Below, in pieces: positions 1-8,749 of a stretch of 64,000 nucleotides of DNA. The stretch is taken from the NCBI GenBank assembly GCA_007844125.1, contig CM017564.1:18406290-18470289 (forward strand), in the 5' to 3' direction. A model generated the notes under the pieces. The model was not told where the DNA came from and did no database searches. It was given only the letters and a program-made list of their open reading frames with translations. The translations under genes were made by a program, and so were the position numbers. Within the stretch, counting starts at the first letter, position 1; each line of letters begins with the position of its first letter. Origin of the DNA: Sinonovacula constricta (lineage: Eukaryota; Mollusca; Bivalvia; Cardiida; Solecurtidae).

Positions 1-62
1 TTTTGTAATTCTGCACTATCATTTGGGTATCTATCGAACAACACATCAATGAAGTCCGACAT
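1..62 (-). CDS. N-terminus of an unidentified element gene, cut by window edge
   Basis: A minus-strand ATG at 62-60 opens a frame that stays open for 20 codons to the window edge (it begins MSDFIDVLFDRYPNDS). It follows the preceding gene on the same strand by about 75 bases, as expected for the next gene of the element. Too little is visible to assign a function; the missing polymerase is one possibility. Confidence 0.4.
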   Translation of the reverse strand, partial: MSDFIDVLFDRYPNDSAELQ

Positions 63-135
63 GATTAAAGCCACACGTTGAACTGAAGAAGGGAAGTCAA
101 TATAAGGTATTTATAGATTGCGCCAATTTTGAATG

Positions 136-447
136 TCACATGTCATACGTAATCCATTTGTGGTTTAGCCTATTGATATCCTCTGTTCCATTTCGTTGCA
201 TATCAATTGTTTTTGTCTTCTTTCTTTTTTTAACAACTGGCTCCGATTTATTTCCAACATTTGATTTCTTATTGGTTGTTTCATCAAATGCTGTATTTGT
301 TCGTTTCACAAACAATTTTTTATTTTTGTCCTGATTTTCTACTATATCACCTCCTCCACTCTGATTTATATTTAAATTCTGTTCGTTTTTCGAAGACAAA
401 AGGTATTCATATTTTGATTTAGGGATCAATACTAGCTCTTGAGCCAT
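136..447 (-). CDS. Small conserved-looking element protein with N-terminal LIPK motif
   Basis: About 103 residues from the ATG at 447 (an upstream in-frame ATG at 456 is also possible). It begins with a hydrophobic LVLIPKSKYEYLL segment, followed by a low-complexity polar stretch and a basic patch (VVKKRKKTK) that could be a nuclear localisation signal. Short proteins with a similar LIPK start recur beside the packaging ATPase in related elements, as far as I recall; the role is unknown. It overlaps the upstream gene's stop by a few bases, consistent with a compact viral-style cluster. Confidence 0.5.
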   Translation of the reverse strand: MAQELVLIPKSKYEYLLSSKNEQNLNINQSGGGDIVENQDKNKKLFVKRTNTAFDETTNKKSNVGNKSEPVVKKRKKTKTIDMQRNGTEDINRLNHKWITYDM

Positions 448-746
448 GATTTGCACGGTCTAATTAATAGAACTATATATTTTAAATACTTTAATAAAAT
501 CAGCTGTCTCTGTCTTCGAGTTAATCCTTTCGATACTAATCTTCGAATGATTTTTCTATAACGTTTCACAGTATTTTTATCACCTTCACTAATTGTTAGA
601 TTACCCATTAAGGCATTGTAAATCACTTCAATGATCACATCCATTTGTGATTTTGTTATGTTTTTGATTAGCTGTTTTTGTTGATGAATATCCGAATGAA
701 TAAAATATTGTAAAAAATATTTTTCCTTTTCTAGTTTATCACCCAT
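432..746 (-). CDS. Small helical, basic element protein next to ATPase
   Basis: 104 residues, predicted mostly alpha-helical by eye, with a strongly basic C-terminal half (KRYRKIIRRLVSKGLTRRQR). Its start overlaps the last bases of the ATPase gene and its end overlaps the next gene, so the three behave as one overlapping cluster. Proteins of this size and pattern (QQKQLIKNIT, then N-A-L-x-G-N) sit at the same place in other Polinton-like elements from memory. A DNA-binding or virion role is plausible but not demonstrated. Confidence 0.5.
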   Translation of the reverse strand: MGDKLEKEKYFLQYFIHSDIHQQKQLIKNITKSQMDVIIEVIYNALMGNLTISEGDKNTVKRYRKIIRRLVSKGLTRRQRQLILLKYLKYIVLLIRPCKSWLKS

Positions 747-1407
747 ATTTCTCCTTTTCAGGTCGGAATACAGTCAATGTCTGATGGGGTAATATGTTCG
801 TACGAAGTTTATATAGAGGGTGTGAATGTGGACTAACATCAACGAGTAAGTACTTATACCTTTTTGCTGTTGCGCGTTTGAATGCATCCATAAAAAACTT
901 TGTTTCTCCGGGGAACATTTGTCTAGCAAGTGTTTGAATTTGAAGTTGATCCCTCTGGTTATTAAACAATATAAAGTAATGACTGTTTAAACTAATTGTA
1001 CGGTAATACTTTCCTCCTGTGAATAAATTTTGAACGAGAAAAAATACTGAAAAGTTATGATGATGACTGTAGATGGTGAATAAGTTAACAATATCCACAC
1101 TTTCTGAAGCTTTTTGAGCTAAGTCATCCAACACTAAGATTTTAAATCCTGGTTCCATAGACCACATATCCATGTCTTCTTTGGAAGGGAGACCTTCAAA
1201 AAAGTTTATATTCGTTACAGTTTTTTTCATGTCATCAAATAGTTTTTGATGTGTTGAATAACAATAAATAATTTTTTTTGGAACTTGGGAAAACATGTAT
1301 TCCGAATATTTAAACAGCTCATATAGAAACGTTGTCTTCCCACTTCCGCTAGATCCAGCTACAATACAAGTAGCCGGACTTTCAAATTTGATAACAGTTT
1401 CTGTCAT
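739..1407 (-). CDS. FtsK/HerA-type genome-packaging ATPase
   Basis: 222 residues. A P-loop (GSSGSGKTT, residues about 18-26) and a hydrophobic strand ending in acidic residues (KILVLDD, about residue 115, Walker B) mark an ATPase of the A32/FtsK type. In Polintons and related double-jelly-roll viruses such ATPases drive genome packaging into the capsid. A VQN motif after a beta strand may be the sensor motif. The length fits the family and the frame is intact. Its neighbours (protease, capsid proteins) support the call. Confidence 0.85.
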   Translation of the reverse strand: MTETVIKFESPATCIVAGSSGSGKTTFLYELFKYSEYMFSQVPKKIIYCYSTHQKLFDDMKKTVTNINFFEGLPSKEDMDMWSMEPGFKILVLDDLAQKASESVDIVNLFTIYSHHHNFSVFFLVQNLFTGGKYYRTISLNSHYFILFNNQRDQLQIQTLARQMFPGETKFFMDAFKRATAKRYKYLLVDVSPHSHPLYKLRTNILPHQTLTVFRPEKEKYG

Positions 1408-1652
1408 GTTTCCTCGAAGATAACTTATGGGACAATGACATAAAACAAAAACATTTGCAAATATATAGTTAAAGATTTTATTTTAAAAAGATGGTATTCA
1501 TGTTATTCAAAACATACAATGTTGCATAAAATTAAAAAAAAAAAAAACGCGAAAAAATAGTAAAAATAAAGAGATTTTTCAACTTCATATAATATGAAGA
1601 CAAAAAACATAAAAAACAAGTATACAATGAGAAAAAATACATTAAAACGTTT
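1408..1652. other. AT-rich spacer between ATPase and protease genes
   Basis: About 245 bases, very A+T-rich, with A and T runs near 1531-1546. It contains no frame I believe is coding. It could hold the ATPase promoter or the protease transcript end, but I see no decisive motif. Confidence 0.5.
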
Positions 1653-2142
1653 TTATATATTTTGATGAGGTGTCTTACAAAATGAAACACATTCTGCAAA
1701 AACATTGCTAATATAATTATATACATAAGCGTCATTACATTCTTGAATGTTTGTAAAAGTATTTACAATATTAAAAAAAGACACACCACTCAATCTTTGT
1801 AACAAGATAAACAAACAATACATCCCACAAACATCACTATATTTGCTTTGTAACTGTCTTGAATTTACGATTACGTTATGGAAATTTGATACATAGTCAG
1901 AAAAATAGGTGTTATAATATGCAAGTGGTTTCCCGTAAGTATCAAAATACTCAACGGTGGATGAGTTCGGAAAGAAAAAAACGCACCAATGTCGTCCTTC
2001 GTGTAAATGTCTCAGTATTAGCGATAAAACCACTTGGAAAAGTTTTTACTGGTGGAAGTTGATCTGCAGCAAATACACCTAAAATATATTTTTTTAGAAG
2101 TGGGCAGCAGTCTATACAACATTGAAGCTGTACACTGTTCAT
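1653..2142 (-). pseudogene. Adenain-like maturation cysteine protease, frame broken
   Basis: The N-terminal part starts at the ATG 2142, which overlaps the capsid gene's stop (ATGA). The rest, in the adjacent frame, ends at 1653. The second part carries the family's hallmarks: catalytic His in GRHWC, the acidic residue in the FDTYG strand, and the catalytic Cys in SDVCGMYC. Adenain processes capsid precursor proteins in adenoviruses and does so presumptively in Polintons. The two halves differ by one base somewhere around 2005-2030, so as sequenced no single frame encodes the enzyme. This could be real decay or an assembly indel. All catalytic residues remain. Confidence 0.8.
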
Positions 2143-3455
2143 TCTGTTATAATGTCTCTTTGACTATTAATTTGGAAAAATCCAGATGAACTACTGTACA
2201 CTATACAGCTTGTTGTAGTAGTTAAAGCTGTTCTAAACTGAACGTCTAGTCTCACATTTCCTTGTTTTACTAAGGCTAAAAATGAATCTTCTAAAAAATT
2301 AGGTTCTAACTGAAATGCAAACAAGGGAGATGTGTTTGCAAAATCTTCCCTATTCATATCAAGACCATCGTCTTTATTCCACTTTCCATTAGTGAGAAAT
2401 AAGTTTGTATATGCCCTCATAAAGCTCCGTCCTTCTGATGAATTAAAATTTAACTTTAATGGACTGCCCCATACAGGGATACCATCGGCATATAAACATA
2501 TACTTTGAATATCACAATTTAAAAAATGAAATGGATTCGATTTATAATCACCAGATAATGCATTTGATTTAACAAAGGTTATAACTACAGTATTTGGTTT
2601 ATGACCCTGAAATAAATTGTCCCATGTAAACATTGTACTTCCAGTGGCAATGGTTTGTGAACGACATTCTACCCTGTTGAATGGATATTTTGCCGGAGTG
2701 GTCTTCAACATCTCAGCGTGGGCTATGATTAGAGCCGGATTGACTCTCACTTTTTTTGCTAGTAAGTAAACATCTATTATTTTCACCTTGTAATCAGGTG
2801 TTACATCTCCAGAACACAAACAGAATGATGGAGAACTACGATACAGTTTTAATTTTACATCCACTTGGTTTAATAAGTATCGCTTTAATGTAAACAAGCT
2901 ATGGTATATCGGTCCCTGAAGATCGACAATCTTTGAATTGGAAATGTATCTAGCTCTTTGGAATAGACCGTTGTTGGTTCCACTAGCATCGGTGTCTTCT
3001 GGATGGTCATCATCATCTTTAATGAAAAGCTGCGAAGTCAATTGAGAACGTGTAGGACCATATCCTTCATTCATTAAAGTGTGTATTATCGCAATGTAGG
3101 GATTATAGTTCGATGATATAATTGCCTTGTTCTGTAATGTTACTTCCGTAGTTGAAAATAAAGCCTGTAAAAATAAATTCACAGGTCCAACCTTCTCACT
3201 GGTAATATTAGTCCCATCAGGATTTGTCACCTTCAGTTTTACGCATAGTTGCGTTCCTCTTAGATCGAGATAGTCCATAGAATTTTGACCACTAATTTGA
3301 AACTCAAGAGGCGTGTCATTGTCTGACACTTGTGATAGCGGTCGAATCTCTTGATAATACACATCACTTACAGCTACTTGGGTAGGCGGTAAATCAAAGA
3401 GTAACAGCTCGTTGGGTACACCCTCACTAAATCCGTCCTCTGAGAAATACGACAT
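2139..3455 (-). CDS. Major capsid protein, double-jelly-roll (hexon-like)
   Basis: 438 intact residues. The start, with an NSMDYLDLRGTQL segment followed by a GPVNLFLQALFSTTEVTLQ stretch, matches the opening strands of Polinton/adintovirus major capsid proteins. The length is slightly short of the usual 450-600. It would trimerise to form the capsid shell. It lies between a basic core-like protein (stop 2 bases upstream of its ATG) and the protease (ATGA overlap), a spacing typical of a morphogenesis cluster. No breaks are visible, which makes it the best-preserved gene of the element. Confidence 0.85.
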   Translation of the reverse strand: MSYFSEDGFSEGVPNELLLFDLPPTQVAVSDVYYQEIRPLSQVSDNDTPLEFQISGQNSMDYLDLRGTQLCVKLKVTNPDGTNITSEKVGPVNLFLQALFSTTEVTLQNKAIISSNYNPYIAIIHTLMNEGYGPTRSQLTSQLFIKDDDDHPEDTDASGTNNGLFQRARYISNSKIVDLQGPIYHSLFTLKRYLLNQVDVKLKLYRSSPSFCLCSGDVTPDYKVKIIDVYLLAKKVRVNPALIIAHAEMLKTTPAKYPFNRVECRSQTIATGSTMFTWDNLFQGHKPNTVVITFVKSNALSGDYKSNPFHFLNCDIQSICLYADGIPVWGSPLKLNFNSSEGRSFMRAYTNLFLTNGKWNKDDGLDMNREDFANTSPLFAFQLEPNFLEDSFLALVKQGNVRLDVQFRTALTTTTSCIVYSSSSGFFQINSQRDIITE

Positions 3456-3456
3456 T

Positions 3457-3915
3457 TCAATGAAATATGTCCCAAGTCGTGGGTAACTTATGTCCTTTTG
3501 AGATAGCTTGTTGAACTCGTGTTGTTAAATTGGTCTTCTTTTTCTTCGTTTTAGACTGTTTTGTTGAATTGGTCTTCTTTTCCTTCGTTTTAGACTGATT
3601 TGTTGAATCGGTCTTCCTTTTCTTCGTTTTAGGTCTCTTTTCTATCTGATTATGTTTTTTTGATATTTGACGTATTTTCGTTGATTTTCTGCTCCTTTTT
3701 GTTGTTTTTTGGTGTGATTTAGTACTTCTTGGATCTTTATGGTTGGGAATTATGTTCATACCCTGAGCACTTTCTTGTCTTTGCGGTAGTGTCGATAATT
3801 CAACGTGTTTTATATCATCCCTCTGTAGCTCACTTTTTGCTTGTTCCACTGTTTGTTCTATTGGCGATACTGTCTTGATCTGTATTTTATTACTTTCTTT
3901 ATAAGGTAAATACAT
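3457..3915 (-). CDS. Very basic, repeat-bearing core-like protein
   Basis: 152 residues. The N-terminal third is ordinary; the centre and C-terminus are extremely Lys/Arg/Thr-rich with three near-copies of a roughly 14-residue unit of the form SKTKxKKTNSTxQ. This resembles the condensed-DNA core proteins (pVII/pX type) of adenoviruses and their positional equivalents in adintoviruses, and sits directly upstream of the major capsid gene. The internal repetition suggests expansion by DNA slippage. A short conserved-looking tail (ISKGHKLPTTWDIFH) ends the protein. Function is inferred from composition and position only. Confidence 0.6.
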   Translation of the reverse strand: MYLPYKESNKIQIKTVSPIEQTVEQAKSELQRDDIKHVELSTLPQRQESAQGMNIIPNHKDPRSTKSHQKTTKRSRKSTKIRQISKKHNQIEKRPKTKKRKTDSTNQSKTKEKKTNSTKQSKTKKKKTNLTTRVQQAISKGHKLPTTWDIFH

Positions 3916-3985
3916 GCCACTTCCTTTTTGAATTGTTTTAGTTTTGAAAAAGTCTATCCAGTTTTAAGGATTCGGCACATACAAC

Positions 3986-4426
3986 TTAGATTGATTCATA
4001 ATTCGGGTAAAATGGGAAACGTTTAAAATGAAGTGTCATGTACAAAGGAGAATCTAGAAATGTCGCAAATTCTCCGTTTGAAGTCTTTATACTAAATTCA
4101 AGTTCTCGAATATCTGACTTGATAAGTGGTAAATAAAATGGTGTGTCAAATATGTATCTCCAACTATTTTTAGCATTTTTATCTATCCTTCTCAAGATAG
4201 AGTGTTCACTACTGTCGACGATGCTTTCCTTACATATATTTGAATAAATAAAAAGAGTTTCGTCTTTTGAGGATATTTTACTTTTTAGATTGATTTCTTT
4301 TAAAGCAACTTTCCAGTACCCATCCAAATTAAGAGACATGTTAAGTTGTACTTTAAAGCGAAATGGTCTATTTTCGGTAAATATATCACTACTTTCGTCA
4401 TTTCTTACGAACATATAATATTCCAT
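3986..4426 (-). CDS. Minor capsid (penton-like, single-jelly-roll) protein
   Basis: 146 residues if begun at the ATG 4426, which lies one base after the integrase stop; an in-frame ATG at 4468 would overlap the integrase gene. The beta-rich sequence (PFRFKVQLN; WKVALKEINL; PFYLPLIKSDIRELEFSI; LYMTLHF) matches Polinton penton homologues, which fill capsid vertices. Size and position between integrase and the capsid cluster agree. The frame is intact. Confidence 0.75.
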   Translation of the reverse strand: MEYYMFVRNDESSDIFTENRPFRFKVQLNMSLNLDGYWKVALKEINLKSKISSKDETLFIYSNICKESIVDSSEHSILRRIDKNAKNSWRYIFDTPFYLPLIKSDIRELEFSIKTSNGEFATFLDSPLYMTLHFKRFPFYPNYESI

Positions 4427-4427
4427 G

Positions 4428-5527
4428 TCACTTGCTTTGAACCTCCTTTGCATCAACCCAACTGTCAAATGATTTTGGGAATCCTTTCCATCGAACGAAG
4501 TATTGTATTTGTCCTTTTATTTTTCTCCTTTTTAAGACTTTTTCGATAAACCAGATGCTTTCTTCATCTTTATCAACACGTATCATGTCACGTTCGTTTA
4601 AATAACCAGATATTTGTTCATTATTCAAATCTATTATTTTATAAAACGGTAAACCTTGTTTAAAAATTCTACTTTTAATTCGAAAAACCTCTGTTGTGTA
4701 TTGTTGTTGGTAAGCACGACGAAATGGATGTTTAGTATAACTTAATCGAACTAATTCACCTATTTTAAATTTAAAGCGTGGTGTTGGTATTTGTAACTTT
4801 TTAGGTTGTAGGTATGCCGCGCTCCATACCTGTAAAGCATTTTTACTTGTTATACTACTTGGTTTAAGCCCATTAAGACCTCGATGAGGAGAGTTATTAT
4901 AGTTAGTCACAATGTCTTGTAAATGATCTATATACCGATAAGTTCTTTTCTGTCGTATCATTCTAAACAACATTCCTCGCAATGTACGAATGACTCTTTC
5001 AGCATAATTTGCTTTTGCTTCACTTTGAGTATTAAATAAGTAAACGTCCTTTTTTTTCATGAATTGTTTAACTTCTTTATTGATAAACTCTGAGCCCTTA
5101 TCCGTCCTTATTTTTGTAAATTTTCGTGTTTTTAAAACATTTTTAGCTCTGATATAATGTTGTTAGATTTTTTATTCAAAAGAGGTCGCACGATTAAAAA
5201 TCTTGACAATATATCTATAACAACTAGTAAATACCTAACTCCATCGTTGTACTTGGAGATATTTTCGACAGACATAAGGTCCATATCAGCTTGATCGTTA
5301 AGTCCGGCAACTTGAACTTGGGGTGTTTTACGTTTTCGTATCACTTGTTTCTGCACAGCGTATGCATCCTGATTGTCCAACCATTTTTGAATAAAGTTTA
5401 AACTAAATGTTTTTGGATATATTTTTTCCAGTATTTGCTGTAATTTGTTGGCACCTAAAAAACCCCCGGGGTTCTTTGGGTTGAAATAATAGTTGGACAG
5501 AATGTGTTCCTTCTGTGTCTTGTCCAT
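4428..5527 (-). pseudogene. Retroviral-type integrase with C-terminal chromodomain, frame broken
   Basis: The start is probably the ATG at 5527. The first part contains the first catalytic Asp (QADMDLMSV) and the following strand YLLVVIDILSRF. The second part holds IRTDKGSEF (second Asp) and, 33 residues on, the Glu of YAERVIRTLRG, then an SH3-like region and a chromodomain (YFVRWKGFPKSFDSWV). This is the integrase arrangement of Polintons, used for DNA integration, with the chromodomain proposed to guide target choice. A one-base break between about 5135 and 5155, in an A/T-rich run, separates the two parts. All three catalytic residues are still present on either side. Confidence 0.85.
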
Positions 5528-5673
5528 TACTGAATATAAAATGAACTTATCTGGAATAAATACAAGACATTTTAATGTAACAAACAAAACACGGTTTTAA
5601 TAAATAACAAAAACAGGATTTGGTTTATCGTGTATTTATACTTGAAGTAAGAACATATAATATAAAACGCATA

Positions 5674-6132
5674 TTAAAAATAAGACAATTTAATAGCAGT
5701 GTCAATCTCTTTTATCACGCCTTTAAATTGAATCCATTGATCTACATTCAAACCAATACCAATAATAGTAGCATTTCTATTAACAAATTTTCTTATATCT
5801 ACATAAACATAGTTGTTTATGTTACAAACTGTTGCATATACATTTTCACTCAACATAAACTGTTTTATATAGTCTTCACATACTGACGTAGTAAGATTTG
5901 GGTTTACTAAAAGTCTGGAATCCATACGATGTGTATTTGTTCCAATCATAATAAATCCAGGAACCACACATGTTAACACTAATGAAAACACAGCAACGAT
6001 TTTTATTTTGTGTAAATTGCACTTCAAACGTCTAGAAATCGATTCGTTTGTAATATCTATCACTTCGTTCGTTATATTGTACACTGTTCCAACATTTAAA
6101 TCTTTTTGATCATTAAACATAGGTTCTGTCAT
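5674..6132 (-). CDS. Membrane-segment protein with C-terminal PC4-like domain
   Basis: 152 residues. A single hydrophobic segment (VAVFSLVLTCVVPGFIMIG, about residues 46-64) precedes a C-terminal part that follows the pattern of the PC4/Sub1 ssDNA-binding fold: VYVDIRKFV, then IGIGLNVDQWIQFKGVI, then KEIDTAI. In PC4 the equivalent positions form the curved beta-sheet and the dimerising helix. A PC4 domain behind a membrane anchor is unusual; the hydrophobic stretch could instead be a buried helix. It lies upstream of the integrase gene in the same orientation. The PC4 assignment is mine by eye and needs a profile search. Confidence 0.5.
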   Translation of the reverse strand: MTEPMFNDQKDLNVGTVYNITNEVIDITNESISRRLKCNLHKIKIVAVFSLVLTCVVPGFIMIGTNTHRMDSRLLVNPNLTTSVCEDYIKQFMLSENVYATVCNINNYVYVDIRKFVNRNATIIGIGLNVDQWIQFKGVIKEIDTAIKLSYF

Positions 6133-6167
6133 GATGCTTTACCGATGTTTATCCAAAGACGTCTCAA

Positions 6168-6665
6168 TCATATCTCACTGAACAGTCGTCGTTCAATGTC
6201 TATTATACACTTCATAATTTTCTTCATCTTCCCTTTCCACTGGTCTGTCTTCATGATTTGAAGATACTCTTTGGAGTAGATAACTTTTTTGTGTAAGTCA
6301 ATGATTGAATCTGACAGATTCATGGTGCGTACAAGACTCTCCCACGACAACAAGATATTCATTTCATCCACTTCTTCTAACATGTCATTGAAATAAAAGT
6401 CAATCATGTATTCTTCATCGACATCGTCAACATTCATGATACAGCTGTGTTCTCTTTGTGAAGGGTGATCAATAAGACATCCATGACAGTGCTTCTTGAT
6501 CACCGCATGTCGAACCCCTAGTAGTGCCTCTGCATAAACAAAGTCGAAATGAGACTGCATAAGTAGCACACATGCCGATGTCGATGTTGAATAATCTAGT
6601 GGAGGTGTTTTTTCTTCTGGGTTCATGTCAACATTTAACTGTAGCTTTTTTGTTTCTCTCTCCAT
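6168..6665 (-). CDS. Element protein with Cys/His cluster (CxxC...SQxxHxC)
   Basis: 165 residues with an acidic C-terminal half. The core HCHGCLIDHPSQREHSC looks like a metal-binding knot; I recall similar CxGC...HPSQxxHxC cores in uncharacterised invertebrate proteins from Polinton-like elements. No enzymatic motif is seen. It lies 35 bases upstream of the PC4-like gene in the same orientation, consistent with the element's early or accessory block. Function unknown. Confidence 0.55.
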   Translation of the reverse strand: MERETKKLQLNVDMNPEEKTPPLDYSTSTSACVLLMQSHFDFVYAEALLGVRHAVIKKHCHGCLIDHPSQREHSCIMNVDDVDEEYMIDFYFNDMLEEVDEMNILLSWESLVRTMNLSDSIIDLHKKVIYSKEYLQIMKTDQWKGKMKKIMKCIIDIERRLFSEI

Positions 6666-6782
6666 ATCGCTTAACTTGTGGTGTCAGGAATAGAATAGTT
6701 TCTCTTTCCTCACATCGATCACTTTATATAGAGGTAAATAACGGTTTTTTTATTTCAAATTTTTAAATTATACCCGTCTTTT

Positions 6783-7172
6783 TTAGTCCACCTCGTCTAC
6801 GCCGTCGCACTGGAAGCAGCCATATTGAACCGACGATGGAGGATCAAACGTCTTCCAGGGGTTCCATACTCGATCGCTTGTGAAAAGTTTGACTTTTGAC
6901 TGTCCAATCATTTTTAAAAATAAACAATGTGGTGAATGCGATCTATGTTCTTTTAATGGGTCGTCCTCTTTCTTCCACTGGTGTAGTCTTAAAGCACATG
7001 AAAAACACTCCACCGTATCGTTTCTACCCGTGTAGAAAAATCCAGCTGATGACATTAAAAACTTATCAGGTTGAATTTGAAACGGCCACATATCAAAGGA
7101 TCTTAATCTTTCTTCGTAAAACATCATAGATGGTGCTTTAAAGTTCATATCTTTCATTCGTTTTGTTAACAT
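6783..7172 (-). CDS. BIR-domain protein (IAP-like)
   Basis: 129 residues. A single canonical BIR zinc-binding domain is visible: C-x2-C-x16-H-x6-C (CFSC ... EHRSHSPHC), preceded by RLRSFDMWPF and the AGFFYTGRNDTVECF core. BIR proteins bind caspases or other apoptosis factors. No RING follows within the frame, and a second CxxC (CFQC) lies near the C-terminus. Virus-like elements and large DNA viruses often carry such genes; the likely role is to restrain host cell death, but this is inference. Its ATG overlaps the end of the upstream gene by seven bases, so it belongs to the element. Confidence 0.8.
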   Translation of the reverse strand: MLTKRMKDMNFKAPSMMFYEERLRSFDMWPFQIQPDKFLMSSAGFFYTGRNDTVECFSCALRLHQWKKEDDPLKEHRSHSPHCLFLKMIGQSKVKLFTSDRVWNPWKTFDPPSSVQYGCFQCDGVDEVD

Positions 7173-7441
7173 GATGACTGACCTGCTAAGAATGAAGCCA
7201 AAAGTAGTAAACTTTCCTTTAAATCACACACAGTTTCAAACACTGGCAACGGAACGTTTATCTGTTTAGATCCTTTTTTCAAATACACTTTGATTTGGTG
7301 TCGTTTTCTTTTCAACAATAACGTATAATCATCGCATAATGTACATGTTATCAACTTGTTTACTGGGGACCATGTGACTTTATCAAACCCTAAATGCTCC
7401 GCAAAGATGTTTTCTGCAAAATTAAGTTGGGCTTGTGCCAT
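7166..7441 (-). CDS. Unidentified element protein upstream of BIR gene
   Basis: 91 residues with two Cys in ITCTLCDDY and a Lys-rich middle. No family recognised. The overlap with the BIR gene and same-strand orientation suggest co-transcription. Upstream (7442-7900) no gene is seen before the LINE scrap. Confidence 0.45.
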   Translation of the reverse strand: MAQAQLNFAENIFAEHLGFDKVTWSPVNKLITCTLCDDYTLLLKRKRHQIKVYLKKGSKQINVPLPVFETVCDLKESLLLLASFLAGQSSC

Positions 7442-7779
7442 AATGTCATAAAAACAAAGTGGTGTAATTTGTTTGATTGAGATCGCTTAATTTACTACAA
7501 AACAGAACTTGTGACTATTTTCTACTGCTATTTCTTATTCATAGACACATTCGATGTTCCTATCTCCTCTTAAGAGATTTCCTTACAATAACCTAGTCAG
7601 TGCGATCATACAAAACGTTTTAACGCTATCTTAACTATCCATCTAAAACATTACTACTGGACACAACGAAAACCACTGAGTCGTTGGGTCGAACAATAAC
7701 ACTCTTCTTATCAGATTAACTATCAATAGACAGGGGGTTGTGCCGGTGACAAGTTCGCACCAGTGACAATAGGCTGGGC

Positions 7780-7915
7780 TTACGCCGGTATGCCACCAAG
7801 ATGACCGCGAATAAAATACTATATAATCTATTACGCCGGTACGCCGGTAAGATGGCCGCGAATAAAATACTATATAATCTATTACGCCGGTAATCCAAGA
7901 TGGCCGCGAGAGTAG
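7780..7915. repeat. Tandem repeat, 51-bp period, about 2.6 copies
   Basis: Units starting near 7780, 7831 and 7882 share TTACGCCGGTA followed by AAGATGGCCGCGAATAAAAT and TACTATATAATCTA. It directly abuts the 3' side of the LINE fragment, so it may be part of that LINE's tail or a local expansion at the junction. Confidence 0.8.
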
Positions 7916-8214
7916 TATTTTATACCTACTTGCCTGGTTCTTCTCAATGACTGTACTAGATATGGTGGGACTGAAATTGCCACCAAACCATGGACTATTT
8001 TGAAAAACATATAGTCTAGCAGAGGTTCTGGATTCTAATGTCTCCCATTTTAGGTCATCGAGCATAGTCGTCACACTGTCGTAAGCGGAATATTGACATT
8101 TGACCCAACGGGCTGCTCTACGTTGGATCATTTCGATTTTGTTAATGTTACACTGTGTGTGTGGTGACCAAACAGTAGACGCATATTCCAGTTGCGGTCT
8201 AGTTCTCCTCTGTA
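7908..8214 (-). mobile_element. LINE reverse-transcriptase C-terminal scrap
   Basis: On the minus strand the sequence reads RPQLEYASTVWSPHT ... IEMIQRRAARWV ... MLDDLKWETLESR, the characteristic end of many Jockey/CR1-like LINE RT proteins. Only about 100 codons remain and the frame then decays into the 51-bp repeats. It is inserted inside the virus-like element and separates its accessory genes. Confidence 0.75.
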
Positions 8215-8338
8215 GCTGGGGCGGTGGTTGGCAGGGTGGGTTGGTTCTGCTCAGCAGTTTCTAGTGTTTCTGCAGGTGCATTTTTTGTAGCCCTTTCCAT
8301 CCAGCCCTCGCAGATCGTGATTACATTTCTTCAACGTA

Positions 8339-8590
8339 TCACCCTGAATTATGTAATGATCGTATTCCTTTTGGCGTTCTGGCGTTTTCGGGCTCTGCAC
8401 AGTGTCTACGCCGAGTCACCTTTCTAATCGATCGCGTTTCGTAATTTTTCCTCGTAAAATGCGATTTATTTTGCACATGTCTAGAAACATAAAAGTCAGT
8501 CATCCACTTTTTACATGCTGAACAGTAGATATTTTTCAAAGTTTTACGCGTCATTTTTCTAGCGTTGCTAAAAATCCAATGATAGTTCAA
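8339..8590 (-). CDS. Small single-zinc-finger protein
   Basis: 83 residues with one finger of the form C-x2-C-x11-H-x5-H (YCSACKKWMTDFYVSRHVQNKSH), flanked by basic stretches. The spacing differs from classical C2H2 fingers. Same strand as the virus-like element, so likely one of its accessory genes, possibly DNA- or RNA-binding. Not identified further. Confidence 0.45.
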   Translation of the reverse strand: MNYHWIFSNARKMTRKTLKNIYCSACKKWMTDFYVSRHVQNKSHFTRKNYETRSIRKVTRRRHCAEPENARTPKGIRSLHNSG

Positions 8591-8749
8591 AGATATTATC
8601 TGCGAGTCATCGTCTACAATACCTTAAATAAAGCTCCTCCCACATTACAAGCCCCTTTATTTGATTGGTTCACGTCTTGTGTCGATGGTTTTGTTAGTGT
8701 CACAATAAACTAAACTGATATAGTCATATTCTGAAGCATTTATACGTAT

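Noticed and set aside
140..334. Plus-strand 64-codon hydrophobic frame
   Set aside because: Mirror of the minus-strand LIPK protein gene; composition is that of a reversed Lys-rich region.
1532..1735. 67-codon Phe-rich minus-strand frame
   Set aside because: Low-complexity translation of A/T runs overlapping the protease end.
7716..7898. YRRNRLYSILFA repeat frame
   Set aside because: Translation of the 51-bp tandem repeat, not a gene.
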